64,000 nt of DNA from Tieghemostelium lacteum. Lineage: Eukaryota > Evosea > Eumycetozoa > Dictyosteliales > Raperosteliaceae. The DNA is taken from contig LODT01000006.1 in assembly GCA_001606155.1 (NCBI GenBank), forward strand, positions 310,001 to 374,000. The letters run 5' to 3'. Made by a program: the position numbers and the translations under genes. Shown piece after piece: positions 1-10,552 of this stretch (positions within the stretch are counted from its first letter, which is position 1; the number at the start of each line of letters is the position of its first letter). Under the pieces are notes generated by a model, which saw only the letters and a program-made list of their open reading frames with translations, had not been told where the DNA came from and ran no database searches.

Positions 1-144
1 AATTGGTCAGTTGCCAACGAAGATCCATGTGAAAATCAGAAAAAGGCTGACTTTTGTAGAGATAAATTAAATGAACTTAACTATGTTTACAATTTTACAA
101 AATCAAAAACCATTCCAAGAGCATTCAATGCTGATAACTATTAA
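1..144 (+). CDS. 3' end of an unidentified gene (partial)
   Basis: An open frame enters from the left edge and ends at TAA (142-144), giving the last 47 residues of a protein. The visible tail holds two cysteines (DPCEN, DFCRD) and an N-x-T glycosylation sequon (NFTKS), which would suit a secreted or lysosomal protein, but no family is recognisable from this fragment. The codon use matches the neighbouring genes. About 165 bp of A/T-rich sequence separate it from the next start codon and hold nothing identifiable. The gene body lies outside the window. Confidence 0.55.
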   Translation, partial: NWSVANEDPCENQKKADFCRDKLNELNYVYNFTKSKTIPRAFNADNY

Positions 145-311
145 AAGCTGATCCTTCACTGGATTAATCATTGTAAATAATATAATAAACTCTATCCCCT
201 TTTGTAAATAAACCCTCTTCACAATGTAAATTTTTAAGTTTTTTGATATTTTTTTTATTTCTGAAAGGCGGGAGAGAAAGAGAGAAAAACATCGAAATTC
301 AATTGAAGAAA

Positions 312-1231
312 ATGACAGATTTTAAAATTATTGATGATGCTATGGGATATGCAAGATTATATGGATTTATAGAAGTTGAAAAGCAAACAACTATACAAAA
401 GTCACTTATTGGTAAATGTTAGTGTATAATTGGAGAATTGTGAAATAACAATAGGACTAATAATGTTTATAAAAAGAGAAATATGAAAAAGAGGCAGATA
501 TATATTGGGATAAATTTTATAAAAAGAATAAATCAAATTTCTTTAAAGATAGACATTGGTTAGTTAGAGAATTCAGTGAGTTTCTAAAGAATTCAGATAA
601 AGAAACTTTACCACAAAATAGAATAGATGTTTTTGAAATTGGGTGTGGTGTGGGTAACACTTGTTTACCACTAATGGAATTAAATAAGAATTTAAATTTT
701 ACATCCTTTGATTTCTCTGAATATGCAGTCAAACTTCTAGCGGAACAAGTTGAATCCAATGACCTCTTTAAAGACCGATGTAAAACCTTTGTATACAATG
801 CCTCCAAATTTGGAAATCCAGACCATCCCCTACCATCCTACATTCACCCTAACCAGTGTGATCTAGTAGTCATCATATTTGTAATCAGTGCAATGGATCC
901 AACCACATTTCAACAGGTTGTTGACATGTGTCACTATGTATTAAAACCAGGTGGAATGGTACTCATCAGAGACTATGCAGTTGAGGATATGGCTCAAAGT
1001 AGATTCGAAAATTCACATCATCCTCTCAGTAAAATCTCAGATAACTTTCATGTAAGATATGACGGTACCAGAGCATACTATTTCTCATTAGACGAAATGA
1101 ATTCTCTCTTTTGCGGTACCAACAAATTCAAAAACCACCAAAATATCTATATCGAGAAAAAAGTTACAAACAGAAAACAAAACTCTGAAATGGATCGTAA
1201 ATTTATTCAATCTAAATTTATTAAACTATAG
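312..1231 (+). CDS. mettl6: METTL6-type tRNA (cytidine-N3) methyltransferase
   Basis: Two exons, 312-411 and 477-1231, joined across a 65-bp intron (GTAAAT..AAAAG) with a split GAG codon, give 284 residues, the length of human METTL6. The family signature YWDKFY..FFKDRHWL is near residues 40-55, and the S-adenosylmethionine-binding motif FEIGCGVGNT is near residues 86-95, followed by an acidic strand (CDLVVIIFVISAMDP) and LKPGGMVLIRDY. METTL2/6/8 enzymes methylate C32 of tRNA to m3C; METTL6 acts on serine tRNAs together with seryl-tRNA synthetase (family knowledge). The start is the first ATG in a frame that splices cleanly. The gene converges with the importin-like gene, with only 31 bp between the two stops. 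METTL2 is the alternative, but the short length and lack of an N-terminal extension favour METTL6. Confidence 0.9.
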
Positions 1232-1262
1232 TATAAATATGGTTACATAAATTGATATTTAT

Positions 1263-2725
1263 TTATAAATATTCAAGTAAAGCTTGAGTATCTTTACAAT
1301 TGTGCTTTAGGTTTAAAAGTTTTTCTTTTAGATTGCATTCACGCATTATTTTCAGGTAAGGATGACCATCGTTGGTATCAACATCTTCACCACTCTGAGC
1401 AATTTTTAATAATGCTTCAATTGCAGAATCTAAAACATATTTGTCCTTGTGTTTTCCTACTACTTCACAAAATCCAATTAAAAATCCTTTTTGATTGGCA
1501 AGATAATTAACTTGTTGTGGAAGGCCTAATGTAATTATATTGGATAGTGCCCATACAGCTTCTTTCTGAACATCTATATTATCACCTTGTATCAATTCTA
1601 TAAGAATTGGAACTAAATTAGCAGATATAGCCAGCCCAATGTGTTCAGGTGTAGCTGTTATATTACTAATAGTCCAGCATACCTCTTGTCTAACTGATTT
1701 TTTTTGGTTATATAGTAACTGATGTAAATACTCACAAAGAGTGGTAATGGTTGGAATTGGGAACATATATTCTTCTGATATTAAATTACCAATTGCTCTA
1801 GTTGTAGGTACTATTATTGTATTATGAGGTGACTTTAGTAATGGTAATAGTGTTTCTAGTAGTTTATCTTGGTATACTAGATCATACAAGTGAGATACTT
1901 CGAACCCTGTGATATGGTAAAAAGACCAACAAGCATGTTGTAAAATTTCCTCATCATTACATTTTAGTAATTTAAAAAGTAATGGTATACAACATTTAAT
2001 TTTGTTATATTTTGGTAATGGTTTTCCTTTTAATAGACTAGAGAATAAACCAGTTGCCAATCTAGTAACAATAAAATTAGAGTTTGGTGTAACAATATCT
2101 GCATTAACCACTTCTACGATAAATGGCAACAATGAATCGTTTTCAAGTAACAAATCTCGATACTTTTGACCATAATTAGATAATGAATGAATTATTGGTA
2201 TGTGTATTGGTGTATACTGTCTATTCTTTAATAATACATTTACAATATTTCTAATAAAATCTGGGACCAAATCTTTCAAAATTTTCTTTGAATCAATTAA
2301 AATCTCTTCAGTTACAATAATAATATCACCCTATTAAAAAAACGTATTAATACACTCTATACTATAGAAATAACAGATATATAGTAGTTTACATACTAGG
2401 GTTTGCGGTTCATTTTCATGTTGTCTAATCAATTGTACAAATCTATTGATAATTCCAGTATTTAACATATATTCAATTGTTTCCTTTTTATTAGTAGCTA
2501 ACAGATTTTTAATTGCCAAAGTTCCATTTTGTATATGGTTAGAGTCATTTGATTGTACTTGTGTTATATATAGTGTTATATTTGCAATCTATCAAATATA
2601 TATTAATATATATATTGATTTAATTATAATAATATAGCTACACCTACATTAGTTACTAAATTAGGGTTTACTTCTAAAAGTGATAATTTATTAAATTTAA
2701 GTTCTAATACTTCTTCCTTGTCCAT
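1263..2725 (-). CDS. Importin-alpha-like armadillo protein lacking an IBB domain
   Basis: Three exons on the minus strand (2648-2725, 2397-2588, 1263-2330) with phase-0 introns of 59 and 66 bp encode 445 residues. Armadillo repeats are clear and of the importin-alpha kind: HACWSFYHITG, TRAIGNL, VRQEVCWTISNIT and QKEAVWALSNII match the conserved W..(S/N)N ladder that grips nuclear localisation signals. Canonical importin alpha is about 520-530 residues and starts with an Arg/Lys-rich importin-beta-binding (IBB) segment. Here the N-terminus starts MDKEEVLELKFNKLSLLEVN and goes straight into the first repeats, so the IBB is absent. It may be a divergent adaptor, a regulator or a cytoplasmic ARM protein. 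An additional upstream exon carrying an IBB cannot be excluded, although the ATG here follows a short A/T-rich leader. It converges with mettl6. Confidence 0.8.
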
Positions 2726-2879
2726 TTTTGCATGTGATATGAATGTTTGCAAAAAATACAAAATAGTTATTTTAAATATTTCTTAGAAAAGAGCCATTTT
2801 TAAATTTCTAAGACTCTCAAGAATAGTTAACTATAATATAATGTAAATGAGAAGTTAGAAATCATCATAGTTCTTCACT

Positions 2880-3450
2880 TTACCACCACTTTTTCTCTCC
2901 CTCACAAGATGGAGCTTCATCGATTTGCGCTTGAATATTTCTATTACAAGTAGATGAACGTAACAATAGAGTTTGATTTGATGTTACTGAAGTATCACTG
3001 TTATATGCAAGAGTGATTGTGACATTTGTTAATCTTTCTGAATGGAGATTGGGTTCAAGAACGGGTTGGTCTCCTTAACATACAAGTTATGGGGACATCT
3101 CGTAGACAGGTTCTTGAGGATACGTATAGATAGGCGGAAGGAAACTGGGCTGTACATGTAGGATGTTTCAGTGAAATCTTCCATAGTTTGTAATGAAAAT
3201 TACCAACATCTTGTATTGATCCAGGGAAATATTCTACATCACTAATACCACCTTCAAACCAAGTTCAGAATGATAAACATTCAAATTTGTTAAGGAAATG
3301 TAATCTATACATATAGGTTGTTGTAGGTTTAATGGTTGGACTGTTATCTTATTTGATCTATACCAAGACTCTCTATTCACAAGTGTGACATATAGTACAT
3401 ATTTGACCAGCTCTTTATTTATAGGTGTTAAATCAGAACAAGATATACAC
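2880..3450 (-). pseudogene. Decayed minus-strand reading frame between importin-like and INTS3 genes
   Basis: The roughly 1.1 kb between the importin-like start and INTS3 holds no intact gene. Read on the minus strand, this part shows long protein-like stretches in different frames. One (about 3430 down to 3250) begins CSDLTPINKELVKYVLYVTL. Another near 3200-3240 includes GGISDVEYFPGSIQDVG. The last reads LTNVTITLAYNSDTSV.. and ends in a Cys-containing tail at a stop at 2880-2882. They are interrupted by several stops and frame changes that no GT..AG intron repairs. The base composition is less A/T-rich than neighbouring spacer, as expected of former coding DNA. The beta-rich, Ser/Thr-rich, Cys-containing style suggests a secreted or surface protein, but the family is not recognised. 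Confidence 0.45.
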
Positions 3451-3827
3451 TACGAATACATTTTTTAAAAATACAAATTAAATTATGATATTTTTATTGT
3501 AATAAATATTCAATATTTAATTTATTACATTTGCACAGTCAGGAAAATCATAAATGACAATTTTATAAACAATAAATGTTTCTTTAATTTTTTAATAAAT
3601 TGAAAAAATGTATATGTAGCCCAACAATAAAGGAACTTGCTCGAGAGATAAACTTTTATTATCTATTATTTAAAGTTAATTATTATAGTTACAATGCTGA
3701 ATGGTGTAAAACTATTTAAAAATTGAAATTAACAAAATTATAAATAAAAAAATTTGAATTTTTTTGAATTTTGGAAAATTACAGTTATTTTTTCATTTTT
3801 ATTAAAATTCATGATGATGTTTGGAAG
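3451..3827. other. A/T-rich intergenic spacer upstream of INTS3
   Basis: About 380 bp of very A/T-rich DNA with oligo-A and oligo-T runs, presumably containing the INTS3 promoter. A short upstream ATG frame (three consecutive ATGs at 3811-3819, ending in TGA at 3829-3831) overlaps the INTS3 start codon in another frame. No other element was recognised. Confidence 0.4.
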
Positions 3828-6800
3828 ATGAACAATTTAAATCAATCTTCTTCAAATAACATACCAATTCAACAATCAAACCAAATACCACCACAAGCTA
3901 ATAACAATTTAGGTAAAAAATCAATATTTAATAAAAGAGAAATTGATGAAAATGATAGTTTAGAAATTGTATGTATTGTTACTTTATGTCAAGTCTAATA
4001 ATGATCAATCTATTAATTAACTAATGATACAGAGTTGGAGAGAACATTATGAAAAGATAGAAACACTTTTACAATCCAATTCCAATGAGAATGAAATCAA
4101 TTCAATTTTTATTGAAAAGGTATCGGATAGTAACGAAAAACATACAGATATAACTATAGGTTTACTATTTAGTATTCTAGTTAGTAGTCAACAGATTGGC
4201 TCTCAGCACTTCAAGTATCTGACACTGTGCAGTAAAGATTCATTAGCAATGTTTTGTGGACTTTTAAAGAAAGTCATTACAGATAAATTTTTTAAATTGA
4301 CAGATCATGCAAGATCACAGGTAGTTTGGATTTTAGGTGAGCTAATAACGATATCACATCATGACAGTGACGCTATAGCAGCACTGTTACTCAAACAAAT
4401 TCAAGGAGGTAACATTCAACCTAGAAACTTGTTTCTTGCCAATTCTATACTGACTATACTGTCAACTAATCGTCAGTGGTTGTATAGTAAACCTTTGTGT
4501 ATACCATTGGCATTGTACACCTATTTACGTGTACTTCAAGATCATCTGAAACCTTCTACTCTCAGAGACCTTGAATCTACATTTTGTCTAGACTTACTAA
4601 AAAACAAATTTCAAGAATGTCTAGTCATTGGAAGAGACCTGGTTAGAATGTTACACTTCCTTGCAAGACACCTACCTGAATTTGACCAGTTTTACAAAAA
4701 TATGACAAACAGTGCTAAGGGTAGCTCAGATTTGGTTACCCTCATGAAAACTCCAACACCCAAACAATTTCTAGGAAATAGACTTACACCTGAAATGGAA
4801 GGTCAACTACTGTTTATTCTCAAAGAAGTTAGATTTGGTAACCAACTAAAACGATATCAACAATGGTTCAGTTCTAAATGGATTCCTAATATGGATGCAG
4901 AGTCACTAGTACCTGACATGATAAGATTCATATGCTGTGTATATCACCCTTCAAACCATGTTCTATGTTCAGATATCGTACCTAGATGGGTCATTATATT
5001 CTGGTTGATCAAACTCTGCAGAACTGATATATGGAGATACCAAGCCAAACTTGCTACATTCTATGACTGGTTATACTACGAAAACAGAGACTCTATTATG
5101 AATATTGAACCTGCAATGTTACTTATAGCCAACTCTGTAAAGAAATTCAATGATATGGCAATGGAAGTTGTTGATTTTATCACTATTCTTATTGACCATT
5201 TTGATCCACCAAGAAAAGATCTAATTAGAGCTGGTTTTATCAATTCATTTAACAATACTCTTGAAAAGGGTGTAGTTAATTCTCTAACACCAATTTTAGC
5301 ACCAGAACATCTTACAGCACCATTATTTGAAAAAATTAAATCTTATCTTCAACCACTATTTTTAGCATCACCTCCATTATCATCTTCACAACAAAATATT
5401 CAACAACAACAACAACAACCGCCACAACAACAACCGCCACAACAGCAACAACAGCAACAACAACAGAAACCAATGGCAAAGGTTGCTCCACAGTCACCAC
5501 ATATAGTTCCTCATCAACAACAATTACCTCAACAGCAACAATTACCTCAACAACAACAATTGCCTCAACAACAACAACCTCAACAAGTACAACCTCAACA
5601 AGTACAACCAACATCACCACCCAACTTTAAACTTTCTAATAATAATACTCCAACTCAAATTTCATCAAGTACACCTATGAATGGAAATGAGATGGTAGTC
5701 GACGAAAGTAGTGTAAATAAATCTCAAATACCTCCAAAACCTCAACAACAACCAACTACAACTACAGACATAGTTATGAAAGATATTGAAACTTCACCTA
5801 GATTAAAAGAACAACCATTATTCCCAATCAATCAACAGCAACAACAAATACCTCCTAAACAACCATCACCTCCATTATCTTCATCAAAGGAATCGATACC
5901 AATTATTTCACCATCCCCTATCCTATCCCAATCTCAACCACAGATACAAAGTTCAACCCCAACAACAACAACAACATCAACACCAACTGAAGTTATAACC
6001 AATCCAACATCACCACCACTTTCCTCTTCTAAAGAGGCAATACCAATTATTCCATCACCAGTAACACTTGCACCACCATTAACACCAACTACAAACGCAC
6101 AGATATTACCAAATACAAATGATGAAGCAATTAAAAGTAACAATATTATTAATAATAATCTTAGTGGTAGTGGCAGTGGTGTTGGTGGTGGTTCTGCAAT
6201 TGAACCATTTGAAATTGATGAAAATATAACATTGGACGAAGATATAAAGATTGAAATACCAGAGATTTTGTTACTTTTGGGTAGTAAAACTGAATTTCAA
6301 CCAGTAAATATTACCTCAACTCTAAAATTGATTTTAAATAATTTCAATAGTAAAATTATTAAATTCAAAGAGCAAACAGTACAAAATGAAATAATTGTTG
6401 CACTAGCCAATTATCTTTATATGGTATTGAAACCTGAATTTGATGAATTTAAAGTTCATTCTCATGTAGTTCAAACCCTCCTATCCCACCATAAAAATAA
6501 TAATAATATTAATAATAATAATGAACAACCACTACTATCAAATTTATCAACTACACCAATAATATCCAATCTATTTTGTAATTTTCAAACTATTCATCAT
6601 CTATTTAAATATTCATTTTCGTTAGGGTCTAGCACTAATCCGGATGCTGTATCACTATCTATGATACTTCTGAAAGAATTGTACAAACTAGAACCTACCA
6701 TTGGTTATATTCTAATGATTTGGTGTATTGTTACTTCACAGGGTGGACTATCATTATCACCATCAGGTAGTAGTTATATATATCCCGATATTGAACCATC

Positions 6801-8031
6801 TAATGCTATTGAAACTACTAAATTACCTAACAATACTAGTAGTGGTAATAGTCAACAACAAATACACGAGCAAGATAATAATAAGATTGAAAGACTTTTA
6901 GAATCAATAATGGACCAGAACCCAATTAACAGAAATATATTAGCACCTTATCTAAGGTTTTTAGGGTTGTTATCTGGTATACAAGAAGGTAGTAGTAGTA
7001 ACAATAACAGCGCAATAGCTGAACAGTTGCTATTAGACTGTAAATTGATTCAAAATGAAAGTGGTATTATATTCTATCTACTACCATTTATCTACAAGTA
7101 TCTGACAATGCTTACCAATGGAAACTCTGAATTTCTGTACTTTATACTAGACAATATAGATCCACGTCAAATGTATAGATTATGTTTGAAACTGTCACTT
7201 GGTGAATTTAGAATATTTGGTAATCAGGCCTCTAATCTCATTGAGAAATCGTTTCAGTGGGAGTCATTTGAACAGAATTATCTGTGGCAATTGTTATTGG
7301 CAGAGGACTCCTATCATCGTACTATTGTAAATAAGATTTTCACCTATATTATTGGTCGTGTTGATCCCTATATAAACAGTGAGGTACTGTTGAACCTGTC
7401 TATTGGACTCAAAGAAATCTCAGTGAATCAGAAACTATTCTTTGAGATATTGTCATTACCCAACACTTTCCATCCATTTGCTTACAATATGTTTTGTCAT
7501 TGGATTGGAACTGTGCAAAACCAACCTATAGTTTTGGCATTGACAAATGATATTCTATCAACTGCTTTATCAAATATACAAGGTTCAGACACCAATGCAA
7601 ATAACAATAATAACAATAAGAAATGTCAAGAGAAACTTCTATATTTTATGAATCTATATCAGAGAAAATTCACTATTGGTGATGACAAATTCAAATTGGA
7701 ATCTGTAATAGATACTGATAAATTAGGTAAACTACTAAAACTTTTATCAAATAGTAATCACAAATATTCAAATTTATATAATATAATATTTCCAACAAAC
7801 TCAACTACAACAATAAGTAATTCAGCTACAACATTATCACCAGTGCCATCACAAACAACACTATTACCATTATCACCAATACTATCAACAACAACATTAT
7901 CACCATCTATAAACTCAAACAAACAACCATTATCCTACTCTTCATCATCTAATCCAATCTCCACTTCGTCAGCCTCAGTTGTAGATAATGATTTTGGAAA
8001 CCCTAAAAAGAGATTTAAAATCAATAAATAA
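3828..8031 (+). CDS. ints3: Integrator complex subunit 3 (INTS3)
   Basis: Exons 3828-3968 and 4033-8031, joined across a 64-bp intron (GTATGT..ATACAG, phase 0), encode 1379 residues. Residues ~48-480 are strongly INTS3-like: the segments FKLTDHARSQVVWIL, ECLVIGRDLVRMLHFLARHL, RLTPEMEGQLLFILKEVRFG, VYHPSNHVL, PRWVIIFWL and DSIMNIEPAMLL follow the metazoan protein in order. A low-complexity insert of about 280 residues (poly-Q/P, Ser/Thr/Pro; genomic ~5370-6210) separates this from the C-terminal helical half. The tail ends in a basic stretch (PKKRFKINK) that could be a nuclear signal. INTS3 belongs to the RNA-polymerase-II-associated Integrator, which cleaves nascent RNA and attenuates transcription, and is also the SOSS-A subunit binding ssDNA-binding protein in DNA repair. 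The extra length over the human protein (about 1040) is explained by the insert and an Asn/Ser/Thr-rich tail. Confidence 0.92.
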
Positions 8032-8153
8032 TATATAATATATCCAACATTGTTTATATAAATCATATGTTAAGCTGTTAGGGTTTTTTTGTCCATTTTT
8101 TAGTTTAGTGAAACATTTTTCATTATTTTTCATTTTGATTAGATGTTCTTACG

Positions 8154-10445
8154 ATGGAAATCAGTGAAGAATTGTTTTTTAGGATATGGAGAAATAAACC
8201 ATTGAAAGCATATATATTTGGTTGCTTTAATAGATTCAAACTTGTTAACTTTTATAAGCTAGATGTTTACACTATACATAAAAGACAGAGACTAGATCTT
8301 CTTTGGGAAATGTTAAGGTTGCATAGACTCAGCCACTCTCCATCTCATTTCAAGAATGGAATTTCAGAAGATTCTATTAATCATAGAATAGATATAAATA
8401 ATATAACTATTTATCAGATATTGCATCTATGTGCTAAACCATCAGATGAAACACAAAAAACCATAATATCTAAAGAAGAGGTATTTATGTTCTTTATAGA
8501 GTTTTATAAAGAATTTGAAATGGAATTTAATTGGTATTTAAATAACGATATTTCATCATCTGTTATTACATTTGTAATGTCACTGGATACTGGATTTATA
8601 GATATTCTCATACCTAATAAAACGGAAATGTTTAATGTGTGGTATGGTAGATTCCAAAAATCTTTCTATCCCATAGTATTGAAATGTGAAAATGTCTATT
8701 TGATACAGTATCTCTTTGAAACTGATGATCCAATCATAAACTATATTAGACTGGGTTTAAAAACCTTTTTATTCGAAAAGAAATCTGATGGTAAATTTGT
8801 ATTGTCTCTACTACCTGTAATTAACGACACTGTGTTCATGTATTTGTTTAGACAGTTTAGTAAAGAATTCACAAATGAAGAACTCTATCAGAGGTTCTAT
8901 ACCGAATCTAGATTCCAAAGACTATATGATCATGGTCATTTAACAGTACTCAAGTTTCTAATTGAAGAGCAATCACAAATCTACAATGACGATTTAACAG
9001 CATTGCCTAAAGTCAATTACATTATTAACAGGAGCTCTATAGAATCTTTCAGATATTTAGTAAAGTTTTATCCATTATCTACATCGGAAATCAGATATTT
9101 TGAACTCTTGAGAGATGCGCTCTTTGAACAGGCAGAGGAAATCACTAGTCAGTACAAAGATTATCTATTCCCATTGTACCCAAAATCTATTTATTTTTCA
9201 ACACCCAACTTAGTAACAGTAGATAATCTCACTAAACTGAAAAATATGGTATCCATTGATAAAATTGATTTAGATTATAACCTAGTATTAGCACTAAAAG
9301 CTGACAATTTAGAGTTAATTAAATATATAGTTAACCTTACTGATGTTAATGCCATAACAGTTAATGAAATTAACGTATTTATCTATCCACTCAGTTACCA
9401 GACACTAGAATACCTTTGGACATTTGTAAAATGTAAATTTAGTCCTTGGCCTAGTGCCCATGGTGCCCTGAATTTACATGATAAGAGTATTCAAAAACTC
9501 ATCTTGTCGGCATTAGACGATAGCAACCATATCAATCATTCCAATATAAATGTCAACGAGAAAAACTATAAATACATACTGGTGTATGAATACATTCCAT
9601 TTTTAAAATTGCTTATAGAGAGGGGTTTCAATGTAGTTTCTAAATTCAGAGTAAATGAATTGATAACTCTTCCAAATTCACAATCTATAGATTTTATACT
9701 CAAAACAGTGGATTTTAATCAACCAATATCATTTAAAGACCTTCCTGTTAGTGAATATACTGGCCTTGTTAGAAAAAATAATATACAGATGGTTACAAGG
9801 ATTCAGAGTATCTTCTTTAAAGGTGAGAAGATATTCTCTGATGTAACCTATCGTTATGATCACCGTATCACCAGTTCCATTTCATCTGAAATGTTCAGTT
9901 TGACGGTATCTTTCAATCCCAGAGATTTTCTATTTGTAAAAAATTTGGTAGCTCATTGTGTAATAGGAAATAACATTGGTATGCTACAACACCTCTATGA
10001 AAAGTATCCAATAATGAAATCAAATAGATTTAATGGCATCATTATAACCCCATACACTATAGAATTAGGTCTCACCAGAGGTTATTATAAACTATTAGAG
10101 TATTTAGTGCTGGTAAACCATCCTATGTTAATTTTCAATTTCATCTTTCGAACTACTGATACCATCCTGAAAAAAAACCGTCAACCTATTATTCGTTTGG
10201 TAAAGATTGTATTCAGTTCACTAAATGATAAAGATAAGTTATTGATTTTCTTTTATGTTGCTAGAAAATCAATAAACTATTGTTTATTTAATCTACTGGA
10301 TATCTTTGAAGATGTTATCCAATATCAACCAGACTTTAAAGAATTCCAAAAACCTAAATATTATACAATCAAACAAACTAAAATCACTCAAAAGCATTCA
10401 TTGTATCTAAATAGTTTTTTACAACTATTTCAAAAAAAAATCTAA
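8154..10445 (+). CDS. Dictyostelid ankyrin-like repeat protein, function unknown
   Basis: A single-exon 763-residue protein, starting 122 bp after INTS3 on the same strand. The N-terminus (ELFFRIWRNKPLKAYIFGCF..) resembles the short helical cap of large dictyostelid families that carry degenerate ankyrin repeats. The body contains irregular repeats with ankyrin-like helices, for example GHLTVLKFLIEEQ, DNLELIKYIVNL, YKLLEYLVLVNHP and NNIGMLQHLYEKYP. There is no signal peptide, membrane segment or catalytic motif. The start ATG is the first in frame and is followed by an uninterrupted reading frame. Such proteins are often predicted scaffolds, but no partner can be named. The ankyrin assignment is an inference from repeat style, not from consensus ankyrin motifs. 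Confidence 0.7.
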   Translation: MEISEELFFRIWRNKPLKAYIFGCFNRFKLVNFYKLDVYTIHKRQRLDLLWEMLRLHRLSHSPSHFKNGISEDSINHRIDINNITIYQILHLCAKPSDETQKTIISKEEVFMFFIEFYKEFEMEFNWYLNNDISSSVITFVMSLDTGFIDILIPNKTEMFNVWYGRFQKSFYPIVLKCENVYLIQYLFETDDPIINYIRLGLKTFLFEKKSDGKFVLSLLPVINDTVFMYLFRQFSKEFTNEELYQRFYTESRFQRLYDHGHLTVLKFLIEEQSQIYNDDLTALPKVNYIINRSSIESFRYLVKFYPLSTSEIRYFELLRDALFEQAEEITSQYKDYLFPLYPKSIYFSTPNLVTVDNLTKLKNMVSIDKIDLDYNLVLALKADNLELIKYIVNLTDVNAITVNEINVFIYPLSYQTLEYLWTFVKCKFSPWPSAHGALNLHDKSIQKLILSALDDSNHINHSNINVNEKNYKYILVYEYIPFLKLLIERGFNVVSKFRVNELITLPNSQSIDFILKTVDFNQPISFKDLPVSEYTGLVRKNNIQMVTRIQSIFFKGEKIFSDVTYRYDHRITSSISSEMFSLTVSFNPRDFLFVKNLVAHCVIGNNIGMLQHLYEKYPIMKSNRFNGIIITPYTIELGLTRGYYKLLEYLVLVNHPMLIFNFIFRTTDTILKKNRQPIIRLVKIVFSSLNDKDKLLIFFYVARKSINYCLFNLLDIFEDVIQYQPDFKEFQKPKYYTIKQTKITQKHSLYLNSFLQLFQKKI

Positions 10446-10484
10446 TTTATCATAAATAACTATTCATTTTGATAACTATCAAGA

Positions 10485-10518
10485 TTTAATTTTTTTTTTT
10501 TTTTTATTTTTTTATCCT
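10485..10518 (+). promoter_or_regulatory. Oligo-dT promoter tract upstream of the TBC gene
   Basis: A nearly pure T run lies 35-65 bp upstream of the TBC1D13-like start codon. Dictyostelid promoters commonly carry a T-rich stretch at the initiation site, so this is a probable core promoter. That is inferred from composition and position only. Confidence 0.3.
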
Positions 10519-10552
10519 GCAAACAAATAATATCTTTTTTGACACCAAAGTG

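Noticed and set aside
5336-6143. Antisense frames opposite the INTS3 low-complexity insert
   Set aside because: Val/Gly/Leu-rich by-products of (CAA)n and Ser/Thr/Pro codons; the sense strand is clearly INTS3.
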